The notes under the pieces are model-generated. The model searched no databases. It worked only from the letters and a program-made list of their open reading frames with translations, and was not told the DNA's origin. A DNA stretch of 64,000 nucleotides from Nitrospira defluvii (GTDB lineage Bacteria > Nitrospirota > Nitrospiria > Nitrospirales > Nitrospiraceae), in assembly GCA_011525625.1 (NCBI GenBank), contig WYAX01000012.1:62001-126000 (forward strand), read 5' to 3'. How positions within the stretch are numbered: position 1 is the first letter of the stretch; every line of letters begins with the position of its first letter. Shown piece after piece: positions 25,997 to 34,846 of this stretch. Made by a program: the position numbers and the translations under genes.

Positions 25997-26854
25997 TCAG
26001 GATGTACGGCGTGTGGCGACGAGGAGATTGTCGAGGAGCCGCACCGCACCGATACGAATTACCCCGAGAAGGACGGCGTGGCGGTCAATGGTCGCCAAGG
26101 GCTCGAGGGTCGTGGGGTGGCAGACCGCGAGGTATTCCACCGTTGCCAAAGGTTCCCGTGCGACGGTGCGGGTCATGAGACGCTGGATTGCTGCCCCGCG
26201 CCGTTCTCCGGTTCGAATGGCCGAGGCCCCGGCTTGCAGGGCGCGGTACAGCACCGGCGCGGCTTGCCGTTCCTGAGCGGTGAGATAGACGTTACGCGAG
26301 CTGAGCGCCAGCCCATCGGCTTCTCGCACGGTGGGATGCACGACGATACGAGCGGGAAGATTCAAATCCGCGACGAGTTGCCGAACCACCATCGCCTGCT
26401 GATAGTCCTTCTGCCCGAACCATGCGATGTCCGGCTGCACCAACGAGAGCAACTTTGTGACGACGGTGGCGACTCCTTGAAAGTGGTGCGGGCGTGCTTC
26501 GCCCTCCCAGCGCCGCGCGAGCCCAGGAACGGTCACCGTGGTTTGGGCCCCCTCCGGATACATGGCCCGGACCGTGGGCGTGAAGATCACATCCACCCCT
26601 TCCTTACGGCAGAGTGCCTGGTCGTGCCGTAGTTGGCGAGGATATTTTGAAAGGTCTTCCGTCGGGGCGAACTGCGTGGGATTGACGAAAATGCTCACGG
26701 CGACCGCATCACAGGCCAATCGCGCCGCGCGAATCAAGCTCCGATGCCCTGCGTGCAAGGCCCCCATGGTCGGGACGAATCCGATGGTGACCCCTTCCCG
26801 ATGCAGGGAGCGGCTCCAGGCAGCGAAATCCTTGGTGCTGCGGATGGTATTCAT
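25997..26854 (-). CDS. panC: Pantothenate synthetase
   Basis: ATP-dependent condensation of pantoate and beta-alanine to pantothenate, a CoA precursor. The 285-residue protein begins MNTIRSTKDF and shows the nucleotidyltransferase motif PTMGALHAGH (HAGH at 34-37), SIFVNPTQFAPTEDLSKYPR, WFGQKDYQQ and the SSRNVYL segment. Length is normal. The start overlaps the folK stop by 4 bp, so panC is last in the dapL-folK-panC operon. It converges with the PilZ gene across a 69-bp gap with no obvious terminator. Confidence 0.96.
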   Translation of the reverse strand: MNTIRSTKDFAAWSRSLHREGVTIGFVPTMGALHAGHRSLIRAARLACDAVAVSIFVNPTQFAPTEDLSKYPRQLRHDQALCRKEGVDVIFTPTVRAMYPEGAQTTVTVPGLARRWEGEARPHHFQGVATVVTKLLSLVQPDIAWFGQKDYQQAMVVRQLVADLNLPARIVVHPTVREADGLALSSRNVYLTAQERQAAPVLYRALQAGASAIRTGERRGAAIQRLMTRTVAREPLATVEYLAVCHPTTLEPLATIDRHAVLLGVIRIGAVRLLDNLLVATRRTS

Positions 26855-27414
26855 CTCTTCGGGCTGCCTGTCGGCGGCGTACTGCCTGTCGGCCGCGTGC
26901 CATACCGGGAGTTCGGCTGGGGAGAGAGCCGTCGCACGATGGATGGATCTCTGAGTTGCGACATCAACGCACGGACGCTCTGGCCCAGCAGAGGATGTCT
27001 CCGCTCGGGATCGAGCTCTATCAATGGTGCGAGGACGAATCGACGCAGATGGAGTCGAGGGTGTGGAATGGTCAAGGTGGGGTCGGTCACAATCAGGTCG
27101 TCATACAGGAGCAGATCGAGATCGAGGGTGCGCGGTCCCTTACGATCAGCCGGATCGCGCCCAAGCGCCCGTTCGATCTCACGGCAAATCTCCAGCAGGC
27201 TCTTGGGCGCAATATCGGTTTCGATCTGGACCGCACCGTTCAGGAACCACTCCGGCCCCGGGGCTGCGCCGTCGTCGATCGGTTCGGTCTCATAGAGCGA
27301 CGAAACCGCGTCGAGCCGTGAATGCGGTAAAAGGCCGAGCAGGGTGACGGCCCGGTCGCAGAAGTCCAGCCGGTTGCCCAGATTGGAGCCGAAGCCGATG
27401 AACGCGGTGGCCAT
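26851..27414 (-). CDS. folK: HPPK, 6-hydroxymethyl-dihydropterin pyrophosphokinase
   Basis: Folate-pathway kinase transferring pyrophosphate from ATP to hydroxymethyl-dihydropterin. The 187-residue protein starts MATAFIGFGSNLGNR and carries the HPPK signature RKGPRTLDLDLLLYDD with the metal-binding aspartates. IPHPRLHLRRFVLAPL is the other hallmark. The tail after about residue 160 is Pro/Arg-rich and species-specific. The start at 27414 is fixed by the family N-terminus; the frame open to 27504 would run into dapL. Overlaps panC by 4 bp. Confidence 0.94.
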   Translation of the reverse strand: MATAFIGFGSNLGNRLDFCDRAVTLLGLLPHSRLDAVSSLYETEPIDDGAAPGPEWFLNGAVQIETDIAPKSLLEICREIERALGRDPADRKGPRTLDLDLLLYDDLIVTDPTLTIPHPRLHLRRFVLAPLIELDPERRHPLLGQSVRALMSQLRDPSIVRRLSPQPNSRYGTRPTGSTPPTGSPKR

Positions 27415-27443
27415 GGAGATCCGTTCGCCTTGATGCCGGCGTG

Positions 27444-28619
27444 CTAAAACCCGGCTTTCTTGATGCGTTCCACCGCTTCCGCCAATCGCTCTTTCGTCGT
27501 ACACACGGTCATGCGAACGTAGCCTTCGCCGGGCGCGCCGAATCCGTTGCCTGGCGTCGTGACAATCCCGGCTTTCTCGAGCAGATGGGCGGTGAATGAC
27601 GCAGAGGTGTACCCCTTCGGCACCGTCACCCAGATGTAAAACGCGGCGGGAGGCGGGTCCACTTCAAGTCCGAGCTTCTTCAGCCCGGGCACCAGGGTGT
27701 CGCGGCGCTCCTGATAGATCTTGCGCAATCCGTCGGTGACCGAGTCATCCAACCCCAGGGCCGTGATGCCCGCCGCTTGAATCGCCTCGAACACGCCGGA
27801 GTCCAACTGGCTCTTGACCCGTCCGAGTCCTGCCAGAACGTCCTTATTGCCGACCGCAAATCCGAGGCGCCAGCCGGTCATGTTGTAGGTTTTGGACAGG
27901 GAGTGGAATTCGACACCGACGTCTTTCGCCCCATCGACCTCGAGGAAACTGGCCGGCCGCTTCCCGTCATAGAAAATTTCCGAATAGGCCGCGTCATGGC
28001 AGACGATGATCTGGTGTTCTTGGGCAAATTCCACCACACGCTTGAAGTAGTCTGTGCTCATGATGACCGAGGTGGGATTATTCGGCGAGTTCAGCCACAT
28101 CAGCTTGGCCTTCTTCGCCACGTCTTTGGGAATGGCCTGAAGGTCGGGGAGGAACCCATTCGCTTTGGTGAGCGGCATGATGTGGGAGACGCCACCGCAA
28201 AAACTGGTGCCGACCGGGTAGACCGGGTACCCCGGGCTCGGGACGAGAACCACGTCGCCCGGATCGACGAAGGCGAGATGGACATGTCCGATGCCTTCCT
28301 TGGATCCGATCAGGGTGAGGACCTCGTTGGCCGGGTCGAGGGTGACATTGAACCGCCGACGATACCAGTCGGCGACGGCTTTGCGAAACGAGAGCATCCC
28401 CTCATAGGAAGGATATTGATGGTGTTTTGGGTTTTTGGCGGCTTGAGCCAGGCTCTCGATGATCGGATCCGGCGTCGGCAGGTCAGGATCTCCGATGCCA
28501 AGGTTGATGATATCGACCCCGCGCGCGAGTGCCTCTTGTTTCATTTTGTCGATGGCGGCGAACAAATAGGGAGGCAAGGTCTTGATACGGGTAGCGACTT
28601 CAATCGGAAAACCGGCCAT
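27444..28619 (-). CDS. dapL: LL-diaminopimelate aminotransferase
   Basis: PLP aminotransferase converting tetrahydrodipicolinate directly to LL-diaminopimelate, bypassing the DapD/C/E steps. The 391 residues show GIGDPDLPTP (42-51), NSPNNPTS, HDAAYSEI and the PLP lysine K243 in SLSKTYNMTGWRLGF, all typical of DapL. Assignment over a generic class-I aminotransferase rests on the N-terminal motif, the TYNMTGWR segment and the presence of dapA/dapB/lysA in the same window. AAAGGAG precedes the ATG. First gene of an operon with folK and panC. Confidence 0.88.
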   Translation of the reverse strand: MAGFPIEVATRIKTLPPYLFAAIDKMKQEALARGVDIINLGIGDPDLPTPDPIIESLAQAAKNPKHHQYPSYEGMLSFRKAVADWYRRRFNVTLDPANEVLTLIGSKEGIGHVHLAFVDPGDVVLVPSPGYPVYPVGTSFCGGVSHIMPLTKANGFLPDLQAIPKDVAKKAKLMWLNSPNNPTSVIMSTDYFKRVVEFAQEHQIIVCHDAAYSEIFYDGKRPASFLEVDGAKDVGVEFHSLSKTYNMTGWRLGFAVGNKDVLAGLGRVKSQLDSGVFEAIQAAGITALGLDDSVTDGLRKIYQERRDTLVPGLKKLGLEVDPPPAAFYIWVTVPKGYTSASFTAHLLEKAGIVTTPGNGFGAPGEGYVRMTVCTTKERLAEAVERIKKAGF

Positions 28620-28892
28620 GCGAGCGCGCTCCTTTGTTGGCCTGAGCCTCGAAGCTCAGCTGGGTACGATGGATGAACGGCCGGAGGCCGTCTCGTTGCG
28701 ATGGGCAACGGGCTAGGGTACCGCAGGATTACTCCAGCAATCAACGGAGTGACTGGCGGAAACTGTCTTCGCCCATTATGTCCATGCAGCGTGTGAGGCG
28801 GCCATCGCAGGTGCAGGGGCTCTCCCGACCGGGCGGCGTACTTCTGCGAAAGGTTAGACAAATTCGGCGGGCTATGGTCTCATCATGTGGCC

Positions 28893-30059
28893 ATGGATGC
28901 GACCAGTTTGTGGCCCGCGGTTGGAGTGGTGCTGCTCGCACTCGGAACCGCGACGCTCCTCCCTTCTGCCAGGCCCCGCCAGGCCTCCCTGGCCCATCGT
29001 TATTCATCCCTCGATGGGCTTCGAGGGTATCTGGCGCTGGCGGTGTTCCTGAGTCATTCCTCTATCTGGTACTTCTATCTGCATTCCGGCGTCTGGGATG
29101 TTCCTCCTTCCACTCTGTACACGCAGCTGGGGCAAAGCAGTGTCACCCTGTTTTTTATGATCACCGGGTTGCTGTTTTGGTCGAAACTTCTCAACGGACG
29201 CCTGGAGCCGATCGATTGGACGCGACTGTATCTGTCCCGGGTGCTTCGACTGGGTCCCCTTTATCTGGTGGCCGCGGCCTGCGTGATCCTCGTGGCATTC
29301 TGCCGGGCCGGGTTTGAGCTGAAGGAGCCGCCCTGGGTCGTTGTCGGGCAGGTGGCGACATGGTTGATGTTTACGATCCCCGGCATCTCACCCGTCAATG
29401 GATTTGCCGAAACGGTGCCTATAGCCGGGGCGGTGTGGACGCTGTCGTATGAATGGTTGTTCTACGCCTGTCTTCCCATCGGCGCATTTTGTCTGCGGGC
29501 GTCGACCCCGTTGCCCTGGTTGGTATTCAGTGCAGGGGCAGTGACGGCCCTCACCATGGGCATGCCGGAGGTGCGGATGCCGATGTTATCTGCGTTTGCG
29601 GGAGGGATCACTGCGGCAAGCCTGTCCCGCATTCCCGCCGTCCGGGCGATGCTTGCCCGCGGGGTGTGGGGGGCGATCGCGATGGCCTGCCTGGCGACGA
29701 CCCTGTTCCTCTTGCCGACGGCCTACATGTGGTCAGCCGTACTGCTCTTGGCCATAGCCTTCCTGATTATCGCCAGCGGGAATTCCCTCTATGGCATGCT
29801 CGAATGGCGGGCGTCTGTCACCCTGGGCGAAATGGCCTACAGCCTCTACTTGCTGCACGGTCTGGTCCTGTTCGTCGCCTATCGACTGGTGTTTGCCGAA
29901 GGCGCCGACAGGTTCTCTCCGGTCGAACATTGGGCCATCGTCCTCGGTCTGGTGCCGGTCCTGGTGCTTCTGTGTTTCACGACGTGTCGCCTGATAGAAA
30001 AGCCGGCGATGGATGCGGTGCCACGCTGGCATGCGTGGCTGACGGCCCGCTTCTCCTAA
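28893..30059 (+). CDS. Acyltransferase-3 family membrane protein
   Basis: Integral membrane O-acyltransferase of about 388 residues with roughly ten hydrophobic segments. The family signature YSSLDGLRGYLALAVFLSHS (about 38-57) includes the catalytic-type His, and LLFWSKLLNGRLEPIDW...RLGPLYLVAA follows. It probably transfers acetyl or another acyl group to a surface polysaccharide or lipid. GTG at 28887 is an alternative start; a TATGGT box at 28873-28878 would place +1 almost at it. The Wzm/Wzt exporter 1.2 kb downstream makes a polysaccharide substrate plausible. Confidence 0.82.
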   Translation: MDATSLWPAVGVVLLALGTATLLPSARPRQASLAHRYSSLDGLRGYLALAVFLSHSSIWYFYLHSGVWDVPPSTLYTQLGQSSVTLFFMITGLLFWSKLLNGRLEPIDWTRLYLSRVLRLGPLYLVAAACVILVAFCRAGFELKEPPWVVVGQVATWLMFTIPGISPVNGFAETVPIAGAVWTLSYEWLFYACLPIGAFCLRASTPLPWLVFSAGAVTALTMGMPEVRMPMLSAFAGGITAASLSRIPAVRAMLARGVWGAIAMACLATTLFLLPTAYMWSAVLLLAIAFLIIASGNSLYGMLEWRASVTLGEMAYSLYLLHGLVLFVAYRLVFAEGADRFSPVEHWAIVLGLVPVLVLLCFTTCRLIEKPAMDAVPRWHAWLTARFS

Positions 30060-30130
30060 GCGTCGTTTCAGCAACATGTGGATGCGGTCAACGCCAAGTT
30101 GGAGGTCGCGCGCTCTGGGTCAGGCCGACC

Positions 30131-30142
30131 CCACACGTGTGG
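30131..30142. repeat. 12-bp perfect palindrome
   Basis: CCACACGTGTGG is a perfect palindrome, flanked by GGCC 4 bp before and 1 bp after. It sits in a 236-bp gap between the acyltransferase and a lipoprotein gene, about 95 bp upstream of a likely promoter. It may be a transcription-factor site. Confidence 0.4.
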
Positions 30143-30225
30143 AGGCCGCTACGTTCTAACTTCGAGAGGAGACGGGACTGGGCGAAGGGCTGGACACGCC
30201 GGAGAGATTTGTGGTTGATTTGGTC

Positions 30226-30254
30226 TTGACGAATAGTCAAGATGAGCATAGGTC
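30226..30254 (+). promoter_or_regulatory. Possible promoter of 30296 lipoprotein
   Basis: TTGACG, 17-bp spacer, TAGGTC. The -35 lies inside the dyad CTTGAC-N5-GTCAAG (30225-30241), so a regulator could overlap it. Confidence 0.35.
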
Positions 30255-30295
30255 TTTCCGAGTCACGACAATCCACTGAATCAGCTCAGGCTACC

Positions 30296-30841
30296 ATGCG
30301 AGACCTTGGTATGATGAAAATGGCATCCGGTTTGATGATGGTGTTCCTCCTCGCACTGTCCAGTGCTTGTGTTTCCGTGCACGTGGACCCGCTGACGAGT
30401 GCGGCCTTCGAACCGAGGGGAGGCCGCGATGCCGTGGCGACATTGCAGCGTGAACCCAACCACGGTCATGTTCAAATCGCTCGCATTGTGGCGACCAGCG
30501 AGTATGCCAGCGAAGACACACTCCGCGACCGGATTTTGGAACAGGCTAAGGAGCTGGGCGCCGATGCCGTTGTGCTCGGGGAAGCAGATGTTCGGCGGCT
30601 CTCCGATCGAGGACCTGTCTTTCAATCCACCATGGGGACTGCCGTGCCCAGTGGAGTCTCCGGCAGTAACTATCGCAGCGGGTACGGGTACTGGAATCCA
30701 TTCCGAATGGACGCGTGGAGTTTTGCGCAGGGCGCCGGCGGCGGGCAGGGGTGGATGCTGCATATGTCTGGTTTGGCGATTCGGTACGTGTCACAAGACG
30801 AGTTGAAAGCACTCCAAGCCTCTCCTCCCTCCTTGCGCTAG
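30296..30841 (+). CDS. Lipoprotein, unknown function
   Basis: Lipoprotein of 181 residues. The signal MRDLGMMKMASGLMMVFLLAL ends in lipobox SSAC. The mature part has a YbjQ/Rcs-like alpha-beta pattern (HVQIARIVATSEYASEDTLRDRILEQAKELGADAVV, followed by LGEADV) of the kind seen in small lipoproteins that multimerise. The C-terminal third is Gly/Ser/Tyr-rich (SGSNYRSGYGYWNPF). The start at 30296 gives a normal signal peptide. Possible M24/M25/M27 alternatives lie a few codons downstream. Confidence 0.65.
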   Translation: MRDLGMMKMASGLMMVFLLALSSACVSVHVDPLTSAAFEPRGGRDAVATLQREPNHGHVQIARIVATSEYASEDTLRDRILEQAKELGADAVVLGEADVRRLSDRGPVFQSTMGTAVPSGVSGSNYRSGYGYWNPFRMDAWSFAQGAGGGQGWMLHMSGLAIRYVSQDELKALQASPPSLR

Positions 30842-31227
30842 CGGCGCATGCTCCGATTCGAGTCGGGGCACGCCATATTCTCTACGATCCCCTGTGGACT
30901 GCGCATTGGGGGTATCACTGCTCACTGCATCTGAGTCATGTCCTCATGCTCATGCGGGGCACCCCGCCTGTGTATCCGACGCATAGCGATCACGGTGCCG
31001 CGCGATTCCTTCAATTAGGGATGCCACGGCAGTTTCTACGAAAAATCGCTTGCACGAAAGATGATGATTCTTGACCGCATGTCAGAAGTTTGACATAACC
31101 GTATCTATTCTGTTCGAGTTAGGAGTAAATGTGCGAACCCCGTCCTCCATCGTGTAGTGCCTGTGGAGGCAGGTCTGTCTTCCACTGCGCAAGGTCGTCT
31201 GAGGCCGGCCGGAATGAATAAACTGTC
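30842..31227. other. 386-bp gap before Wzm gene, no gene
   Basis: No credible coding region. TTGACA at 31090-31095 is a perfect -35 but lacks a good -10 at normal spacing. A short stem TGCCT-GTGG-AGGCA (31158-31171) lies in the presumed leader of the exporter operon. Its length suggests an extended 5' leader or regulatory region for the transporter. Confidence 0.35.
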
Positions 31228-32085
31228 ATGTCTGTCGTGAGGATCGATCAGGGGCATTCGGCGACGTTGCCGCATGTGCGTATCCAGCCGGCCAAGGGCC
31301 TCTTGGACCTGGATTTCGCAGGCCTGTGGAATTATCGGGAACTCATCCACATCCTCGTCTGGCGTGATGTGACCGTCCGCTACAAGCAAACGGTCTTGGG
31401 GGTGGCCTGGGCCATGTTTCAGCCCGTGGCGACCATGCTGATTTTTACGGCCGTTTTCAGCGTGGTGGGGAAGATTCCCTCGGACGGGTTTCCCTATCCG
31501 GTGTTTCTCTACGCCGGTCTGTTGCCCTGGTTCTATATTTCTCAGGCTCTGAGTCGGGGGGGGACCAGTTTGGTGGGGGAGGCGCCGCTTATCAGCAAAG
31601 TCTATTTTCCGCGCCTGATTCTGCCGCTTTCGGCAACCATTGCACCGCTCGTCGATCTGGTCCTCGCCTTCGTGGCGTTCCTCGGATTGATGGCCTGGTT
31701 TGGCGTGGTCCCGACCTGGCGCGTGCTGTTGTTGCCGCTGTTTGCCGGTCTGGGTGCGATCATCGCGTTGGCGGCGGGACTGTGGGTCTCAGCCCTCTAT
31801 GTCCGATATCGCGATGTCGGGCATATCCTTCCGATGTTCATTCAGCTGTGGATGTTCGTGTCTCCCATTCTCTATCCCGTCAGCAAAGTTCCTGAATCCT
31901 GGCGGGCGGTCTACGCACTAAATCCGGTCGTCAGCGTGGTTGAGGGATTTCGATGGGCGTTAATTCCCGGTTTTCAGGTGGATTTCTCCATGTTCCTGCC
32001 GAGCCTGATTATCGTTGCGGTTACCCTGGTGGGCGGGCTGATCTATTTTCGTTCGATGGAACGCACCTTTGCGGATGTGATCTGA
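31228..32085 (+). CDS. Polysaccharide ABC exporter permease (Wzm/TagG-like)
   Basis: Inner-membrane subunit of 285 residues with six predicted membrane segments and the ABC-2 family sequence LVWRDVTVRYKQTVLGVAWA (about 45-64) typical of O-antigen or teichoic-acid exporters. ...PEDWRAVYALNP-like text (here ESWRAVYALNPVVSVVEGFRWAL) near residue 225 supports Wzm. It probably moves an undecaprenol-linked glycan to the periplasm. The next gene, its ATPase, begins immediately after its stop. No glycosyltransferase genes accompany the pair in this window. Confidence 0.88.
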   Translation: MSVVRIDQGHSATLPHVRIQPAKGLLDLDFAGLWNYRELIHILVWRDVTVRYKQTVLGVAWAMFQPVATMLIFTAVFSVVGKIPSDGFPYPVFLYAGLLPWFYISQALSRGGTSLVGEAPLISKVYFPRLILPLSATIAPLVDLVLAFVAFLGLMAWFGVVPTWRVLLLPLFAGLGAIIALAAGLWVSALYVRYRDVGHILPMFIQLWMFVSPILYPVSKVPESWRAVYALNPVVSVVEGFRWALIPGFQVDFSMFLPSLIIVAVTLVGGLIYFRSMERTFADVI

Positions 32086-33384
32086 ATGGGAAGTGTCGCA
32101 ATTCGAGCGGAAGGTCTGTCGAAGCACTACCGGCTGGGTGCCGGTGTGCAGCACAACACTCTCCGGGATCAGGTGATGCATCGCCTGAAGTCCCTGACTC
32201 GTTGGGGCGCAGGTCAATCCGAGACCGATCCCTCCTTTTGGGCTGTGAACGATATTTCCTTCGAGGTCCAGCACGGGGAAGTGCTGGGCATCATCGGCCA
32301 CAACGGCGCCGGGAAAAGTACGCTACTCAAGATCCTTTCTCGAATCACGCAGCCCACGAGAGGGACGGCCGATATTTACGGACGAGTGAGCTCGTTGCTC
32401 GAGGTCGGCACGGGGTTTCATTCCGAACTGACGGGGCGAGAGAACATTTTTTTGAATGCGGCCATGTTGGGGATGCGGCGGCAGGAGGTCCGGAGAAAGT
32501 TCGATGAGATCCTCGCCTTCTCCGGTGTGGAGCAATTCATCGACACCCCGGTCAAGCGATATTCGAGCGGCATGTATGTGCGGTTGGCGTTTGCCGTGGC
32601 TGCGCATCTGGAACCGGAGATCTTGATTGTGGATGAGGTCTTGGCGGTGGGCGATGCCAGTTTTCAGCAGAAGTGCCTGGGGAAGATGGAAGAAGTCAGC
32701 CGAAGCGGCCGCACCGTCCTCATTGTCAGCCACAACATGACGATCATCGAGGGACTGTGTGAGCGTGCGATTCTCCTGGAGAAGGGGCGTATCGCGAGAA
32801 TGGGCAAGACGCATACGGTCGTGGAGGGCTATGCGGATGCCATTCGCACTCAGGCCAGTACCGCCATAGAAGATCGAGAGGATCGGGTCGGCCTCGGAGA
32901 AATTCTGCTCACCAAAATTGAGTTGCTGGATGGGGCGCGGCATGCGGTTGCTGCAGCGATTACGGGGCGGGACATCATCATCCGCATGCACTATCGCTGC
33001 GCAGAACAGAAAGAGTTTCGAAACTGTCGCGTGAGTATTTCCGTCAACGGTCGCAAAGGACAGGATCTGTTCGTGTTGTCGACCGATATCGTGGACCCGA
33101 CGCCTCTGACGTTGAAGGGAACCGGATACGTGGACTTCATTGTGCCGGAATTGCCGTTGACCGGCGGGGCGTATTTTTTTCAGTCCTACATCGAATCCAA
33201 CGGGCAGGCCCAAGATTGGATTAAGAACGTCGCACCGTTTCCCGTGCTGGATGCCGACTACTATGGAACAGGCAATCTGTGTCCGCCAGGCTGGGAGGCC
33301 AACGGCGTATTGGTCGACTATCGCTGGGAATCCAGCGATGGCCGTCGCACCGGTGCACTCCCACTTCGAGCCACAAAACGGTAA
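32086..33384 (+). CDS. Polysaccharide ABC exporter ATPase (Wzt-like)
   Basis: ATPase of 432 residues partnered with the upstream permease. The nucleotide-binding domain (1-250) has Walker A GHNGAGKST (71-79), the signature YSSGMYVRLAFA and Walker B LIVDEVLAVGD. A C-terminal domain (about 270-420, FNCRVSISVNG-like strands and LPLTGGAYFFQSYIES) matches the Wzt-C beta-sandwich that recognises the cap of the exported glycan in O9a-type systems. An end-modified polysaccharide is therefore likely. It starts directly after the permease stop. Confidence 0.9.
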   Translation: MGSVAIRAEGLSKHYRLGAGVQHNTLRDQVMHRLKSLTRWGAGQSETDPSFWAVNDISFEVQHGEVLGIIGHNGAGKSTLLKILSRITQPTRGTADIYGRVSSLLEVGTGFHSELTGRENIFLNAAMLGMRRQEVRRKFDEILAFSGVEQFIDTPVKRYSSGMYVRLAFAVAAHLEPEILIVDEVLAVGDASFQQKCLGKMEEVSRSGRTVLIVSHNMTIIEGLCERAILLEKGRIARMGKTHTVVEGYADAIRTQASTAIEDREDRVGLGEILLTKIELLDGARHAVAAAITGRDIIIRMHYRCAEQKEFRNCRVSISVNGRKGQDLFVLSTDIVDPTPLTLKGTGYVDFIVPELPLTGGAYFFQSYIESNGQAQDWIKNVAPFPVLDADYYGTGNLCPPGWEANGVLVDYRWESSDGRRTGALPLRATKR

Positions 33385-33531
33385 CGCCGGACGAATCCCC
33401 GTTCCTGCCGATGAGCGCCGCCTGCCTCGCTGTTGCCACCTGTCGCTAAATCACTAATTACTCTGCAACCGCTCAAGAGTGCGCTACGATCTGCCCTATC
33501 ATTCCCGATGGCGATCGACTGAGGCGTACGC

Positions 33532-33735
33532 ATGGGTTCCGTGGTCGAAGACGGACAGCAGGCACAGCTTGAGCTGGCCGGGTTGAAGCGCACGCTGAAG
33601 TGGACGAATATCCAGCGTGAACAGCTGTTGGATCGTCTGGATCTTCTCCGTCTCGACAACCAGCGGCTGCAAGAGCGGGTCGAGGAACTGGAGCGGCAGT
33701 TGGCAGAGGCCAGGCAGCAACAGGCCCTCTTCTAG
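33532..33735 (+). CDS. Small coiled-coil protein
   Basis: Protein of 67 residues, almost entirely a coiled coil from about residue 10 to 62 (heptads rich in Leu, Glu, Arg, Gln). No signal peptide or membrane segment. Small coiled-coil proteins of this kind resemble ZapB/SlyX-like adaptors, but no assignment is possible. Initiation at ATG 33532 is plausible, with TACGAT at 33485-33490 as a candidate -10. The hairpin repeat D starts at its stop codon. Confidence 0.5.
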   Translation: MGSVVEDGQQAQLELAGLKRTLKWTNIQREQLLDRLDLLRLDNQRLQERVEELERQLAEARQQQALF

Positions 33736-33886
33736 CAGGATGCGGGAAAAGTCCGCCACGAAAGATGAACGACGGACTATGAGGACGGCCTTCTTGCGCA
33801 TCCTGCGGTGTGTGTCGACGCGAGACGGCGCGTGGAGCCTAGCGCGAGTTACGAAGCGAGCATCGAGTTTTTCCGCAACCTGCTAG
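33732..33886. repeat. Nested hairpin repeat, copy D
   Basis: Outer arms of 19 bp at 33732-33750 and 33868-33886 (left CTAGCAGGATGCGGGAAAA) are complementary at 17 positions. A second inverted repeat nests in the left half: GCAGGATGCG (33735-33744) with CGCATCCTGC (33797-33806), perfectly paired. It shares AAGTCCGCCA and GGACGGCC with copy C, but lacks the GTAC-N8-GTACGC core. The rest of the gap to 34005 shows nothing else. Confidence 0.65.
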
Positions 33887-34004
33887 AGTCCATCCGCTAT
33901 CTCCCGCGAGAGCCTCGTTTCTTGCCTCTCACATGCAACTCCGGCGTGATACAGTCATGTGATGGCAGCATGGTAGCCATGCCACTCACACGGCTTCGTC
34001 CTTC

Positions 34005-34796
34005 ATGACCCATTCGATCACCACCGTCGATGATCTCCGCTGGTTGCTCACGCACACGCACGGATTCCGTGGCGGGCAGATCACGGATGTTCATGTGGCG
34101 AAGCGGCGGATGTTCGATGAAGAGTCCGGTCGAGATGTGATGGTCGAAAGTACCGTGACGGTGCTGATCCGGTATTCCTCGAACGGAATCCTGAGGGTGG
34201 CCAAGTTGTCCATGCAGGCTGTGTCTGATCTATCCCTGTTTGAGCAGGACGGGGGAGACTGGGCGATCGTGGGCGGGATCCAGGTTGAACTTAGTGAGGA
34301 GAAATTGCGGTTCTGGTTTGATCCCCACGGGAACCTCTATGTGGTGTGCGAGGAGGCCGTGTTTGAAGAGGTCTCTTTGCCGCACGCAGGGGCGGAGCGA
34401 GAGGAAGCGGTCGAGCAATGGGTGTTTCAAGCCGATCGCGGCGAATCCCCCAGCGTCGATTGGTTGCTGAATCAACTCGATCAGGTCGGGATGCCCTGTG
34501 TCTGGAAAGCGGCGGTACGCCGGGAGCGCCCTCTGCGCGGGATTTGCTGGGAAGGGGAGTTGGTGACGGCAACTGTTCAGGGGGGGCCGGGGTCGGTTGC
34601 GGCACTTGATGTGCAAACCTATGGACCGATCGATGGGGGAGGATTTGGAGTCCGGCTTCAGTGTCGCAGAGCCGTGGGGCGCGCCGGGCATCGATTGTTG
34701 AGCCTGGTTGCCCATGTAGTGACGAGTGCGTATGCGGGAACTTGCCTCGGCGGGCGGTCGTTGCTGCCGCCGGAAGAGGGAAGAAAACGGCCATAG
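34005..34796 (+). CDS. Hypothetical protein
   Basis: Soluble protein of 263 residues that I do not recognise. The N-terminal half is strand-rich (MTHSITTVDDLRWLL..., VESTVTVLIRYSSNGILRVAK, LRFWFDPHGNLYVV) and the C-terminal half is Gly-rich. No signal peptide, membrane segment or metal motif is evident. It stands alone between a hairpin repeat and the convergent methyltransferase gene. Codon use matches the neighbours, and the opposite-strand frames overlapping it are less protein-like. Confidence 0.6.
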   Translation: MTHSITTVDDLRWLLTHTHGFRGGQITDVHVAKRRMFDEESGRDVMVESTVTVLIRYSSNGILRVAKLSMQAVSDLSLFEQDGGDWAIVGGIQVELSEEKLRFWFDPHGNLYVVCEEAVFEEVSLPHAGAEREEAVEQWVFQADRGESPSVDWLLNQLDQVGMPCVWKAAVRRERPLRGICWEGELVTATVQGGPGSVAALDVQTYGPIDGGGFGVRLQCRRAVGRAGHRLLSLVAHVVTSAYAGTCLGGRSLLPPEEGRKRP

Positions 34797-34846
34797 GAGC
34801 GGCACGAATGCTGGGTGTTGAGAGATGCCTGAGCCGAACCGGGCCG

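Noticed and set aside
27777..28676. Plus-strand open frame opposite dapL
   Set aside because: Antisense shadow of a clear aminotransferase gene.
30840..30875. tRNA-like TTCGAG loop with CCGA/TCGG stem
   Set aside because: The stem is only 4 bp and no acceptor, D or anticodon arms can be drawn around it.
31090..31125. Perfect TTGACA as a promoter for the Wzm gene
   Set aside because: No acceptable -10 hexamer at 16-18 bp; it would also leave a leader of over 100 nt. Left as part of an unexplained gap.
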